Source: Clostridia bacterium
GTDB taxonomy: Bacteria > Bacillota > Clostridia > Oscillospirales > CAG-272
DNA: 41,100 bases
Direction of reading: 5' to 3'
Assembly (NCBI GenBank): GCA_017463765.1
Contig: JAFTON010000054.1
Location: 1 to 41,100, forward strand
A model generated the notes under the pieces. It saw nothing but the letters and a program-made list of their open reading frames with translations. It did not search any database and was not told the origin of the DNA. Within the stretch, counting starts at the first letter, position 1, and each line of letters begins with the position of its first letter. Positions 16,156-24,309 of the stretch are shown in pieces. The position numbers and the translations under genes are program-made.

Positions 16156-18180
16156 ATGAAAACAAGAAAGAAGATTTTGGTTATGCTAACAATCTTAGCA
16201 CTCACACTCGGCATCTGCTCCTGTGGACTTTTCCCAAACGAAGAACCACCGATAGATGACAATCCTCCCGACGTAAATCCTCCTGTAGACGACAAACCTA
16301 CAACATCGGTTTCGGAAATCAGGATTCAGGGGGCGAAGGTTGATTATGCCTTTGCAGAGGAGCTTACAACCGAGGGTATCGAAGTAATTGCTACAATGTC
16401 AGATGGCAGCGAAAAGACCCTTTCAACCGATGAATACACCGTAAAATACGAAAACTACAACTCTATGAAGGTTGGTGAATACGAGGTAACGGTTGAGGTT
16501 AATAACAGCGATGTTTCGAAGACTTACCTTGTAAACGTCGCCCCTGCCAACAAGCTAAAGGTCCTTATGATAGGAAACTCGTTTGCAGATGATACCATCA
16601 ACTACGCATATGAAATTGCCAGGAGCGCAGGAATCCCCGAAGAGAATATTCTTGTAGCAGATATCTATATAGGTGGCTGTTCGCTTGCGACCCACTGGTC
16701 TAACGCGCAGTCCAATGCGGCTGCATATCGCTTTGGCCTTGAAAAAGAGGGCTGGTTTGACGGCTCATCTTACACCAACTGGACTATGGAGCAAGCTATT
16801 AAGTATGCCGACTGGGACTTCATTACCTTCCAGCAGAACAGCGGTAACAGTGGCTTGGTTGAAACATACTCCTGCCTTCAGAACCTTATGGACTATGTTT
16901 ATGACATAGCAACCGATACCGAAAACAATCCTAACGCCAATCCCAACGTAAAGTTCGTATGGCATCAGACATGGGCATATCAGCAGGATAGCACAAGCAA
17001 TGCCTTCAAGACCTATGACAGTAACCAGATGACTATGTACAATATGATTCTCGACTGTCTTAGGTCCGAGGTTCTTACCAAGGATTTCGTGGCAATTATT
17101 CCCAATGGAACTGCTGTACAGAACGCAAGAACATCTGTTATTGGCGATACCTTCAGCCGTGACCAGCATAACCACCTGAGTTATGGCGCAGGCAGATATA
17201 TCGCCTCTATGAACCTTGTAAGCGTGCTGACAGGCATAGATATGTCGGCTCTGACGTGGAAACCCACTGATAGTGGATTTAATTATTCGCTTAGCGAAAC
17301 AGAAATAAAGATTTGCAAAGAAAGCGTTGCAAATGCTATTGCAAACCCGTTTGAAATTACAAAATCAAAATATCCCCCCATCCCCATGGATCTTTCCACT
17401 ATGTTTGAAGGCGAAGGAACCGAACAGAATCCGTATCTCATTCAAAGCGCAGAGGATATGTGGGAACTCTCTAATTTCACCAAGGGAAAGAACTTTGAGG
17501 ACAAAAACACATATTTCAAGCTCACAGCAGATATTGATCTTAGCGCAGAAAACTGGCAGCCCATCTGTGCATCACAGGATACAGGCTGGGTAAGCGTTCA
17601 GAAAGGTAACGCAAAGAGCTTTAACGGAAACTTTGACGGCAACGGCAAGACGATCACCTTCGTTGGAAATTATACCGGTGATACCTGGGCAAAGGGCTTG
17701 TTCGGTGGCATCGGTGGATACGTTCACGATTTAACGCTGAGAGGCACGATCACTACAGAAACGGGCAAAATCGGATCGCTTGCTGCTATGGCGACAACGA
17801 GTGCAAGAATTGAAAACGTTACCTCTTACGTAAATATTACTGCAAGTAACAACCAGGTCGGTGGCATAATAGGTTATATTGAATCCGACAACGTTACTAT
17901 TACTAATTGCAAGAATTACGGCAACATTACTGCTCGTGAGCTTGTTGGTGGTATTCTCGGAGGTGGCTATAAGAACACGGCGTTCATTGGCTGTGAAAAC
18001 CACGGTGAGATTACTGCTACCTCGAAAAACGCCGGTGGCATTGTGGGTGAGAAATATGCCTCTGCAACACTTACAGGCTGCGCAAATTACGGTACTGTAA
18101 AGGCAGGCAACACCGTTGCAAGCTCCGATGCAGGCGAGGCTGACAAGTATGCAGGATATCTTGTGGGACACGAGTATTAA
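16156..18180 (+). CDS. Surface lipoprotein: Ig-like, DUF4886 SGNH-type hydrolase, GLUG repeats
   Basis: GGAAAGG precedes the ATG. The signal ends in ICSC (Cys23), followed by a Pro/Asp-rich linker. An Ig-like domain of the Big_3 type spans about 51-128. A DUF4886 domain spans about 134-395, starting with VLMIGNSFADD, where Ser142 is the nucleophile candidate; FQQNSGNSG and RDQHNHLSYGAG (His340 the likely catalytic His) are the later SGNH blocks. A cell-wall-type segment from about 410 leads to GLUG repeats (about 560-645), with the recurring pattern GGI-G followed by NYG or NHG. DUF4886 proteins are thought to be esterases and are often found with glycan-degradation genes. The substrate is unknown; deacylation of the same polysaccharide is plausible. 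Confidence 0.85.
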   Translation: MKTRKKILVMLTILALTLGICSCGLFPNEEPPIDDNPPDVNPPVDDKPTTSVSEIRIQGAKVDYAFAEELTTEGIEVIATMSDGSEKTLSTDEYTVKYENYNSMKVGEYEVTVEVNNSDVSKTYLVNVAPANKLKVLMIGNSFADDTINYAYEIARSAGIPEENILVADIYIGGCSLATHWSNAQSNAAAYRFGLEKEGWFDGSSYTNWTMEQAIKYADWDFITFQQNSGNSGLVETYSCLQNLMDYVYDIATDTENNPNANPNVKFVWHQTWAYQQDSTSNAFKTYDSNQMTMYNMILDCLRSEVLTKDFVAIIPNGTAVQNARTSVIGDTFSRDQHNHLSYGAGRYIASMNLVSVLTGIDMSALTWKPTDSGFNYSLSETEIKICKESVANAIANPFEITKSKYPPIPMDLSTMFEGEGTEQNPYLIQSAEDMWELSNFTKGKNFEDKNTYFKLTADIDLSAENWQPICASQDTGWVSVQKGNAKSFNGNFDGNGKTITFVGNYTGDTWAKGLFGGIGGYVHDLTLRGTITTETGKIGSLAAMATTSARIENVTSYVNITASNNQVGGIIGYIESDNVTITNCKNYGNITARELVGGILGGGYKNTAFIGCENHGEITATSKNAGGIVGEKYASATLTGCANYGTVKAGNTVASSDAGEADKYAGYLVGHEY

Positions 18181-18268
18181 TTACTGATTGATTTTTGATT
18201 CTGCAATATAGAAAACGTAAATCTTATAAGATTAATTTAGCTCATTCTTTTTTACATATATAGTAAAA

Positions 18269-18303
18269 GGGCTGACAGCCATCGCTGTCAGCCCTGCTTT
18301 TTT
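18269..18303 (+). terminator. Rho-independent terminator, possibly bidirectional
   Basis: GGGCTGACAGC (18269-18279) pairs perfectly with GCTGTCAGCCC (18284-18294) around a 4-nt loop, followed by TGCTTTTTTA. It ends the DUF4886 transcript. On the minus strand the same stem is followed by TTTTAC, so it may also stop read-through from cluster 2. Confidence 0.9.
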
Positions 18304-18565
18304 ATTGAATTCACCCTACTGCAATAAGGCCGAAAATAATAGTCAGAGTGAAATAAGTTATGTAAAAATGGTATTTTTCAAAGAAAAAACCTTTATTTTG
18401 AGTCGTTTTACGGACTTTCAGGCTCGTCGGATTAAGTTAGCCAATCACACAAAAGCAAGACCTTCTTAAAGCCCCGAAGCAGTTAAGACCACTTCTGCCG
18501 GTTAACTGCAACTGAAAAAACTGCGTTCAGTACGGATTTACATAAATTCCATACCTTGCCGATTA
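18304..18565. other. Convergent intergenic region
   Basis: No gene is visible. GCAGTTAA (18479-18486) and TTAACTGC (18502-18509) form an 8-bp inverted repeat. Just beside it, a minus-strand ACTG-AACG-CAGT hairpin precedes a run of Ts, a weak candidate terminator for the ATPase gene ending at 18566. The rest holds nothing I recognise. Confidence 0.4.
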
Positions 18566-19795
18566 TTACTTTCTGATGCTTATCTCGGTAGCCTTATCAA
18601 AGATATGTATAGCCTCTTCATCAATACCGAAGATAACCTTGCTGCGTCTTTCGGGATTCTTCTTAAGCTTAGCAGAAACGGTAATGCTTGTAGCATTTTT
18701 TTCAATTCCTGCCTCTGCATCAAGATCAAGGTTAGCATAAATAATAGTTTCGTTACCAAGAGCCTCGATAACCTCGACTCTTGCTGTAATTGAATTATCG
18801 CACTCTTCATCAACAACCTTGATATCACCGGGACGGATACCCATAATAACGTCAAGACCCGATCCTATTTTTTCCTTATCAAATTCTGCCATAACAGACT
18901 CGGAAAGGGTGATTAACTGATTGTTTGCAAACCTGAGCTTGCCGTCAGGTGTAATATGTCCCTCAAAGAAGTTCATCTGAGGTGTGCCGATAAAGCCGGC
19001 AACAAAGGTGTTTATAGGATGATCATAAAGCTCCTGAGGCGCACCGATCTGCTGCACGAAGCCACTCTTCATAACAACTATTCTTGTACCCATTGTCATC
19101 GCCTCAACCTGATCGTGAGTTACGTAAACAAAGGTTGCACCAAGCTTTTCATGAAGCTTTATAATCTCACTTCTCATAGTTGCACGAAGCTTTGCATCAA
19201 GGTTTGATAGAGGCTCGTCAAGAAGGAATACCTTAGGATTTCTTACAATAGTTCTACCGAGAGCAACTCTCTGACGCTGACCACCCGAGAGTGCCTTTGG
19301 CTTTCTCTCAAGATACTCGTCAATAGCAAGAATCTTTGCAGCATGGCGAACCTTCTCATCAATCTCAGCCTTAGTATACTTTCTCATTATAGGAATCTGT
19401 TTTCCATCTTTATCAAGAACGGGCTCGCCGTTCTTATCTCTCTTTACGTCGGGAGTTTTACGAAGTTTAAGGCTGAACGCCATGTTATCGTAAACCGTCA
19501 TATGAGGGTAAAGCGCATAGTTCTGGAATACCATCGCGATATCTCTATCCTTAGGATGAATATCGTTTACCAGCTTATCGTCTATCCAGATCTCTCCGTC
19601 TGTGATATCCTCAAGTCCGGCGATCATACGCAGAGTGGTAGACTTACCGCAGCCTGAAGGACCTACGAATACTATAAACTCCTTGTCCTGAATTTCCATA
19701 CAGAAATCCGAAACAGCAGGCATAGCATTTGCTGCCACCTTCTTGTCTGAATTCTCATAGATTTTGTAAACGTGCTTAAGAGTTACTGTTGACAT
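18566..19795 (-). CDS. CUT1 sugar ABC importer ATPase (MsmX/UgpC type)
   Basis: AAGGAG precedes the ATG. This is a 409-residue ATPase with Walker A GPSGCGKST (45-53), MVFQNYALYPHMTVYDN, LSGGQ (169-173), Walker B VFLLDEP (189-195), switch His227 and a C-terminal TOBE region containing MGIRPGDI. Compared with minimal family members it has a small insertion (about 113-142, KRDKNGEPVLDKDGKQIP) after the Q-loop, at the same place where the ATPase encoded at 6468-8504 has its ~100-residue insertion. It is the last gene of cluster 2 and probably serves the importer encoded at 26839-30497. MsmX-type ATPases can serve several importers, so sharing is possible. Confidence 0.95.
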   Translation of the reverse strand: MSTVTLKHVYKIYENSDKKVAANAMPAVSDFCMEIQDKEFIVFVGPSGCGKSTTLRMIAGLEDITDGEIWIDDKLVNDIHPKDRDIAMVFQNYALYPHMTVYDNMAFSLKLRKTPDVKRDKNGEPVLDKDGKQIPIMRKYTKAEIDEKVRHAAKILAIDEYLERKPKALSGGQRQRVALGRTIVRNPKVFLLDEPLSNLDAKLRATMRSEIIKLHEKLGATFVYVTHDQVEAMTMGTRIVVMKSGFVQQIGAPQELYDHPINTFVAGFIGTPQMNFFEGHITPDGKLRFANNQLITLSESVMAEFDKEKIGSGLDVIMGIRPGDIKVVDEECDNSITARVEVIEALGNETIIYANLDLDAEAGIEKNATSITVSAKLKKNPERRSKVIFGIDEEAIHIFDKATEISIRK

Positions 19796-19851
19796 AACCT
19801 TCTCCTTTTCCGTTTTGCTGTTTACTTTTTATTTTAATATTAATTTATTTA

Positions 19852-21273
19852 TCAATTTAAAATTCCACCGGGATATATATTCAGCCATACGCGCTTCTTA
19901 CCAAAGCAACTGACATCCTCAGACGACATTACCGACAGATAAGTGTCTGTGCCTTTTATTGCGATATGGCTAAGCTTCTTTCCGTTAATAAACTCCTCGT
20001 CAAGACATCCAGCGACCGGAAGCGAATATCTGCTCCTGACATAAGAAAGCGAAAAGGACGGTTCGCTAACATCCAGATAATTAACGCCCTCCCGAAGTTC
20101 TCTGCCCAGCTTAACACGCTTGCCGAGTATTTCAACTCTATCTCCACGACTGTCGAGACGTCTGATCTTAACACGGTTGTGAAGTGGGTAGTGACAGGTT
20201 AATCTATCCTCCCCCTCACAAATAATCAAATCACGAATTTTATAGTAAAGCCTGATTTTTTCTCCCTGATGAAGATTTGTTTTTTTGCCGTAAACAAATT
20301 CTCTGCCATCGGTTTTCATCAGAAGATGATCTCCGTTGTTTTGGGTAACCTCTAAAACCAGAGGAAATGAATCGCTGAGAGGAACCTTGCTGAGCCTATC
20401 CACCTCTATAATAACGTCGACCCGGTTGGGGTGACGCAGAAGCCTTGACATATATTCCTCATCAAGCTCTATTGTCTGTCCCGAAAGCTCAAGACGATTA
20501 TCAACCAATCTGCCCTCAAGTCTTATTTCGGTCATTGACAGCGAGGGAGAATTACCGATGCCGCCCAAAATCTCGTTAACCTCGGTATGAAGAGGATATT
20601 TTAACAGCAGCTCCGTCGGTGCAAGCTGTAAAACAGCGCCGTCACGCATAACTGCAATTCTGTCAGCCAAAAACAGAGCCTCTCTTACGTTATGGGTAAC
20701 GTAAATAAAGGTAGAGTCAGGAAGCATTTGCTTCATTTTCTTAAGAATGGTGCAATACTCAGCTCTGGATTTTTCATCCACGTTGCTCATCGGCTCGTCA
20801 AGCAGAACAATTTTGCTTTTTTTCAGTAGAGCCTTTGCCAGTGCAACTCTCTGTTGCTCACCACCACTCAGGTTTTTCGGTTTAACATCGGCAGTTATTT
20901 CAAGCCCAAAAATGCGAAGAGCATCCATCACTCTGTCGTAAATGTTTTTTTCATTCTCGCCTGCTTGTCTCAAAGGCGTAGCAAGATTGTCGAAAACTGT
21001 CATATGAGGATAGAGAACGTATTCCTGAAAGACCATAGAAATACCTCTCTTGCTAACCGGGATATTCTCCGACAATATTCCATCAAAATACAGCTCTCCC
21101 GAGGAAAGTCCTTCTGTTCCCGCGAGAACCTTAAGCAGCGTTGATTTGCCCGAGCCTGACGCTCCGAGTATTACCAAAAACTCGCCACCGTTAACGCTGA
21201 AACTGCAGTTTTTAAGACCATAAGCACCATTTTTGTAAACTTTAGTTAGATATTTAGCTTCTATTCTCGTCAT
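19852..21273 (-). CDS. Divergent CUT1-type ABC ATPase with long C-terminal domain
   Basis: This is a 473-residue ATPase with Walker A GASGSGKST (37-45), MVFQEYVLYPHMTVFDN, signature LSGGE (135-139), Walker B IVLLDEP (155-161), SNVDEK D-loop and switch His194. The ~235 residues after the ATPase core are beta-rich and longer than one TOBE repeat, suggesting two OB-like units. The signature ends in Glu and the core is more diverged than the two MsmX-like ATPases in this window. The gene starts inside the end of the DUF624-like membrane protein gene (20-nt overlap), with AAAGAG 7 nt upstream. This argues that it is made together with the three membrane proteins before it. Its partner may be that group or the cluster-2 permeases. 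Confidence 0.9.
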   Translation of the reverse strand: MTRIEAKYLTKVYKNGAYGLKNCSFSVNGGEFLVILGASGSGKSTLLKVLAGTEGLSSGELYFDGILSENIPVSKRGISMVFQEYVLYPHMTVFDNLATPLRQAGENEKNIYDRVMDALRIFGLEITADVKPKNLSGGEQQRVALAKALLKKSKIVLLDEPMSNVDEKSRAEYCTILKKMKQMLPDSTFIYVTHNVREALFLADRIAVMRDGAVLQLAPTELLLKYPLHTEVNEILGGIGNSPSLSMTEIRLEGRLVDNRLELSGQTIELDEEYMSRLLRHPNRVDVIIEVDRLSKVPLSDSFPLVLEVTQNNGDHLLMKTDGREFVYGKKTNLHQGEKIRLYYKIRDLIICEGEDRLTCHYPLHNRVKIRRLDSRGDRVEILGKRVKLGRELREGVNYLDVSEPSFSLSYVRSRYSLPVAGCLDEEFINGKKLSHIAIKGTDTYLSVMSSEDVSCFGKKRVWLNIYPGGILN

Positions 21274-22267
21274 CGCTTACTCTTTCAAAATCATTTTCCA
21301 CCTGAGAATTACTCGCAGCGTCAGATACAGCTTCGCCATTCTCTGTGAATTTTCTCTCGCTGCTATCATCAGCTTCAGTCACATATCTGCCATATGAAAG
21401 TCCCCTGCCGTAATAGTCGGGGTAATCCTTTATATTAATTACTCTGTCAAAGCTATGCTGACACACAAGGAACATTGGAATAATCATTATTCCGATAAGG
21501 ATAAACACCAAAAGCAGATACGCAATAAGCGTGGTTACAGCATATCCCAGAAGTGTTAATACAAACAATGGCGCAAGGGAAGCAAGTATAACCCCGTTTG
21601 CCAAAAAGAAATCCGAGAAATATAGCTTGAAGGCTCCGACAGCAAGCTGAAGGAAGGTAACGTTATACTGACAGGACATGCATGCCATATACACAGTAAG
21701 TCCGAAGAGAATAACGGTAAGGAATATACAAATAAAGCTACCGAAGATTACCGAATAGGAGCTGTCGAATACCTGATAATAAAATCCAAGCCAATCGAAC
21801 GCATATCTCATAATCGCATATGCCACGCCCCACAGAAGTCCTACCAGAGCCATCTGTCTGCCACTGGACTTAATCCCTGCAAGAAAATCTGTTTTAATAA
21901 TTACCGGGTCGCTCCAGGCAAGCTTTCTGATTACGTTAAGTCCACCCGAAAGTCCGAAAAAGGCGAGCGCCCACATCGGTATAGCAGTAACGTATACAGT
22001 AAACCAATATTCTACAAAATGAGTAATTCCCTCTCTCGGATCAAGACTGAAAATCCAATCCGAAAGCGAAAGTGTAAGAACACCCCATATGATAAGGGGG
22101 AGAAAAAACAGCGATGTCAGTAAATGATTTATATATATTTTAGAAAACTTATTTTTTAACATATATGAAAACAGCTTTCGTCTGTTTTCGGGGAGCTTGC
22201 TTTGAGAGAAATCCTCGCTTGCAGGCTCTCTCATTACAATTCTTTCTACTAAACCTTTTTTTCGCAT
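21254..22267 (-). CDS. Multi-span membrane protein, DUF624 (YesL)-like
   Basis: This is a 337-residue protein with a charged N-terminal cytoplasmic segment of ~45 residues, about six membrane spans between 50 and 280, and a polar Ser/Asp/Glu-rich tail. The segment SGGLNVIRKLAWSDPVIIKT followed by DFLAGIKSS resembles the loop of DUF624/YesL proteins, which are found beside sugar ABC importers and are of unknown function. It is longer than the usual ~210 residues of that family. I see no EAA loop, so it is not a standard permease. It lies 8 nt after the single-span protein gene and overlaps the ATPase gene by 20 nt, which argues for a functional unit. Family assignment is moderate. Confidence 0.7.
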   Translation of the reverse strand: MRKKGLVERIVMREPASEDFSQSKLPENRRKLFSYMLKNKFSKIYINHLLTSLFFLPLIIWGVLTLSLSDWIFSLDPREGITHFVEYWFTVYVTAIPMWALAFFGLSGGLNVIRKLAWSDPVIIKTDFLAGIKSSGRQMALVGLLWGVAYAIMRYAFDWLGFYYQVFDSSYSVIFGSFICIFLTVILFGLTVYMACMSCQYNVTFLQLAVGAFKLYFSDFFLANGVILASLAPLFVLTLLGYAVTTLIAYLLLVFILIGIMIIPMFLVCQHSFDRVINIKDYPDYYGRGLSYGRYVTEADDSSERKFTENGEAVSDAASNSQVENDFERVSDDENRS

Positions 22268-22275
22268 TTTGCTCT

Positions 22276-22809
22276 TTAGTTTTTCTTTAACATTTCATAT
22301 ATATCGTAAATTATCTCCCGATCTATATCGGTCTTCTTATTAATCAGGAAATAATAATCATCGTCTAACTTAATTCCAATAGCTACGTCACCATGGTAAA
22401 GAATACTCTCCTTATCTTCGGTATCAATGGACAGAGGCATAAACATATCCATATCGGCATACCTATGCGCCATCTCCCCCTGCATAATAAAAGCATCGCA
22501 GGAATAAAACGCGCTGGTAGACATAACCACGTCAAAATATCGGTCCTCGGGATGTCTCTTCAAAACCAAGATTCTGTCAATCCCTTTATCAGACCCATAT
22601 TCGTTAATTTCTTTAATAGTCCCCTCAGAGAAGCCTGCGTCATAATCGGTTGTAACGAACCAGATCATAAGCTCTTTGCTGTCAAGATTTTCGTTTGCAA
22701 CGTAGAACATTACAGATAAAACCGTCACTACAGCCAGGACTATTAATACGGTTTTCAGATCGAGAACCTTTTTTATTCTTTCAAATGAAAGGCTGTTGTT
22801 TATTTTCAT
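22276..22809 (-). CDS. Single-span membrane protein with extracytoplasmic domain (unknown)
   Basis: The protein has 177 residues: a short cytoplasmic N-terminus, one membrane span (about 18-38) and an extracytoplasmic domain of about 135 residues. I do not recognise the family. The domain opens with ELMIWFVTTDYDAGFSEGTI and later has DVVMSTSAFYSCDAFIMQG, in an order that recalls sugar-binding proteins, but it is far too short for a full two-lobed one. No strong Shine-Dalgarno is seen, so coupling to the upstream gene 27 nt away is possible. It lies 8 nt before the DUF624-like gene. A role in sensing or docking for the importer is a guess. Confidence 0.75.
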   Translation of the reverse strand: MKINNSLSFERIKKVLDLKTVLIVLAVVTVLSVMFYVANENLDSKELMIWFVTTDYDAGFSEGTIKEINEYGSDKGIDRILVLKRHPEDRYFDVVMSTSAFYSCDAFIMQGEMAHRYADMDMFMPLSIDTEDKESILYHGDVAIGIKLDDDYYFLINKKTDIDREIIYDIYEMLKKN

Positions 22810-22836
22810 GTTATAAGAAATCTGTGAAAAGGAAAA

Positions 22837-23307
22837 TCAGTCAATCCTTTTCCACTCGTATAAATATTTGCCAACGTAGCCTATAAGGTATTTTTCACCC
22901 TCCACGAAGCTAACGGATGCCTGCTTCAGAGCCAGGAAGCTTACCTCCCCCTCCGAAGAAGAAAAGATGTAATAATCAAACCACTCACCATCATCAATCG
23001 CATCGTTTTTCTTTTCAAAAACACCAACACACTCTTCCTTTCTTCCCGTATCAAGATCATCTAAAAAGGACCTGTAGGTTTCGGGAATGGCGTAGCTTAT
23101 CTTAAAGAAACAAATAGAAAACAGAATAAAGACCAACAGTGTAACGGCAAATACAGTGGTAAGAATTACGTTATTATTAATAAAGGTACAGAAAACGAAT
23201 ATTGCTGATAAAAAGCACACAACGGCAATAGCGTAGCATAAAATAAGCTTTCTCTGGCGAATGCGTATTTTTTCAAGCTCGGAGAAATCGTAAACTTTAT
23301 TCATCAT
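22837..23307 (-). CDS. Two-span membrane protein (unknown)
   Basis: The protein has 156 residues: a basic N-terminus (EKIRIRQRKL), two adjacent membrane spans (about 22-43 and 49-70) and a soluble C-terminal half with acidic patches (DDLDTGRKEE, KKNDAIDDGEWFDYY). Given the positive-inside rule, both termini should be cytoplasmic. I do not recognise the family. The gene begins inside the 3' end of the cytoplasmic GH43 gene (11-nt overlap, GGAG 10 nt upstream), so it is translationally linked to the operon. Alone it tells little; its consistent place with the 177-residue and DUF624-like proteins suggests a membrane complex. Confidence 0.75.
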   Translation of the reverse strand: MMNKVYDFSELEKIRIRQRKLILCYAIAVVCFLSAIFVFCTFINNNVILTTVFAVTLLVFILFSICFFKISYAIPETYRSFLDDLDTGRKEECVGVFEKKNDAIDDGEWFDYYIFSSSEGEVSFLALKQASVSFVEGEKYLIGYVGKYLYEWKRID

Positions 23308-24226
23308 CAGGCATCTTCTCCACGCTGAGTATACCGTCAGAGACGATCAGCCTTGCAATACGGGCAGTACGGCACTCATGACTAAGGTCATCACCCTTGT
23401 CTCTGCCGTGATAGATGATATACCACTGACCATCAACCTTTATCGTACTGTTGTGGCCGGTGCCAAGCTCAACACCATCGCTGGAAAGCAGAGGATGATA
23501 GGTGTTATCGTCGGGATATTTTAAAAACTCTATGTTCTCAAGGTTTCCTGTGGTTACCCTCGCCCTGCTGTAGCCAACGTAATAGTTGTTATTCTCATAG
23601 CAATTACCCGAGAACAAAAGGTAGTACCAACCGTCCTCGTAAAAGAAATTAGCTCCCTCAATTGTGTGCCAATGCTCACCCTTCTTAAATCTGTCACGAC
23701 AGAAGATTTCCTCGTCAAGAGTTGGACGCACAGCCGTCCTCGGATTACCTTCAAGAAGTGTGGGGCTCAGCATTTTGTCAACCACGATCTTGGTTCCTAC
23801 ACGTTCTGCATCATAATCGTTTACCGAATAGAACAGATATCTTCCACCCTCACTGATAGCGATATCGGCATCAATGGAAAAAGGCTCAGCAAGATCATTC
23901 TGATATACAAACGGGCCTGTGGGAGAATCCGAAACAGCAACCTTCAGGCACTGGGTATGAACGTCATCGCTGATCTTAGGCATAGAGGAGTAATACATAT
24001 AGAACCTGCCGTCGCATTTAGTTACGCAGGGAGCCCAATACTGACACTGTTCCTCCTGCGAGCAGACAACTCCTACGTGTTCAAAATCACCAAGTCTGTC
24101 CGAAGTATAACAGTGAACTCCGTCACCACCGGTGCAATATAAATAATACCTTCCGTTATCAAAAAAGATATACGGATCTGCCTGATGCTCTTTTTCTCTT
24201 AAATCACGGGATTTTACTAATTTCAT
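23297..24226 (-). CDS. Cytoplasmic GH43 glycosidase
   Basis: This 309-residue single-domain GH43 has no signal peptide. The propeller carries Asp17 in ADPYIFF (base), Asp119 in FSIDADIAI (pKa modulator) and Glu190 in HTIEGANFF (acid), with typical blade motifs RYYLYCTGG, RFYMYYSS and GWYYLLFSG. A late His in ELGTGHNS fits the conserved active-site His region. It is likely an exo-acting beta-xylosidase or alpha-L-arabinofuranosidase that finishes imported oligosaccharides. The start has only a weak AGGA, 84 nt after the lipoprotein GH43 gene with a stem-loop between, while its 3' end overlaps the next membrane-protein gene. Confidence 0.93.
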   Translation of the reverse strand: MKLVKSRDLREKEHQADPYIFFDNGRYYLYCTGGDGVHCYTSDRLGDFEHVGVVCSQEEQCQYWAPCVTKCDGRFYMYYSSMPKISDDVHTQCLKVAVSDSPTGPFVYQNDLAEPFSIDADIAISEGGRYLFYSVNDYDAERVGTKIVVDKMLSPTLLEGNPRTAVRPTLDEEIFCRDRFKKGEHWHTIEGANFFYEDGWYYLLFSGNCYENNNYYVGYSRARVTTGNLENIEFLKYPDDNTYHPLLSSDGVELGTGHNSTIKVDGQWYIIYHGRDKGDDLSHECRTARIARLIVSDGILSVEKMPDDE

Positions 24227-24266
24227 AAAACTTTTTTTCCTAAAATGTAATGCTGAAATGGGGTCA

Positions 24267-24296
24267 GGGACGGCCTGCCCTAAGACAAACCGTCCC
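24267..24296 (-). other. Intercistronic stem-loop
   Basis: GGGACGG (24267-24273) pairs with CCGTCCC (24290-24296) around a 16-nt loop, in the 83-nt gap between the surface GH43 gene and the cytoplasmic GH43 gene. There is no T-run on the downstream (minus) side, so it is not an obvious terminator. Similar hairpins occur at 30538-30574 and 39713-39734. Confidence 0.6.
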
Positions 24297-24309
24297 GAAC
24301 AAAAACTAA

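Noticed and set aside
21254..22267. DUF624-like protein as a third sugar permease
   Set aside because: No EAA loop is visible and its loop motifs fit DUF624/YesL better.
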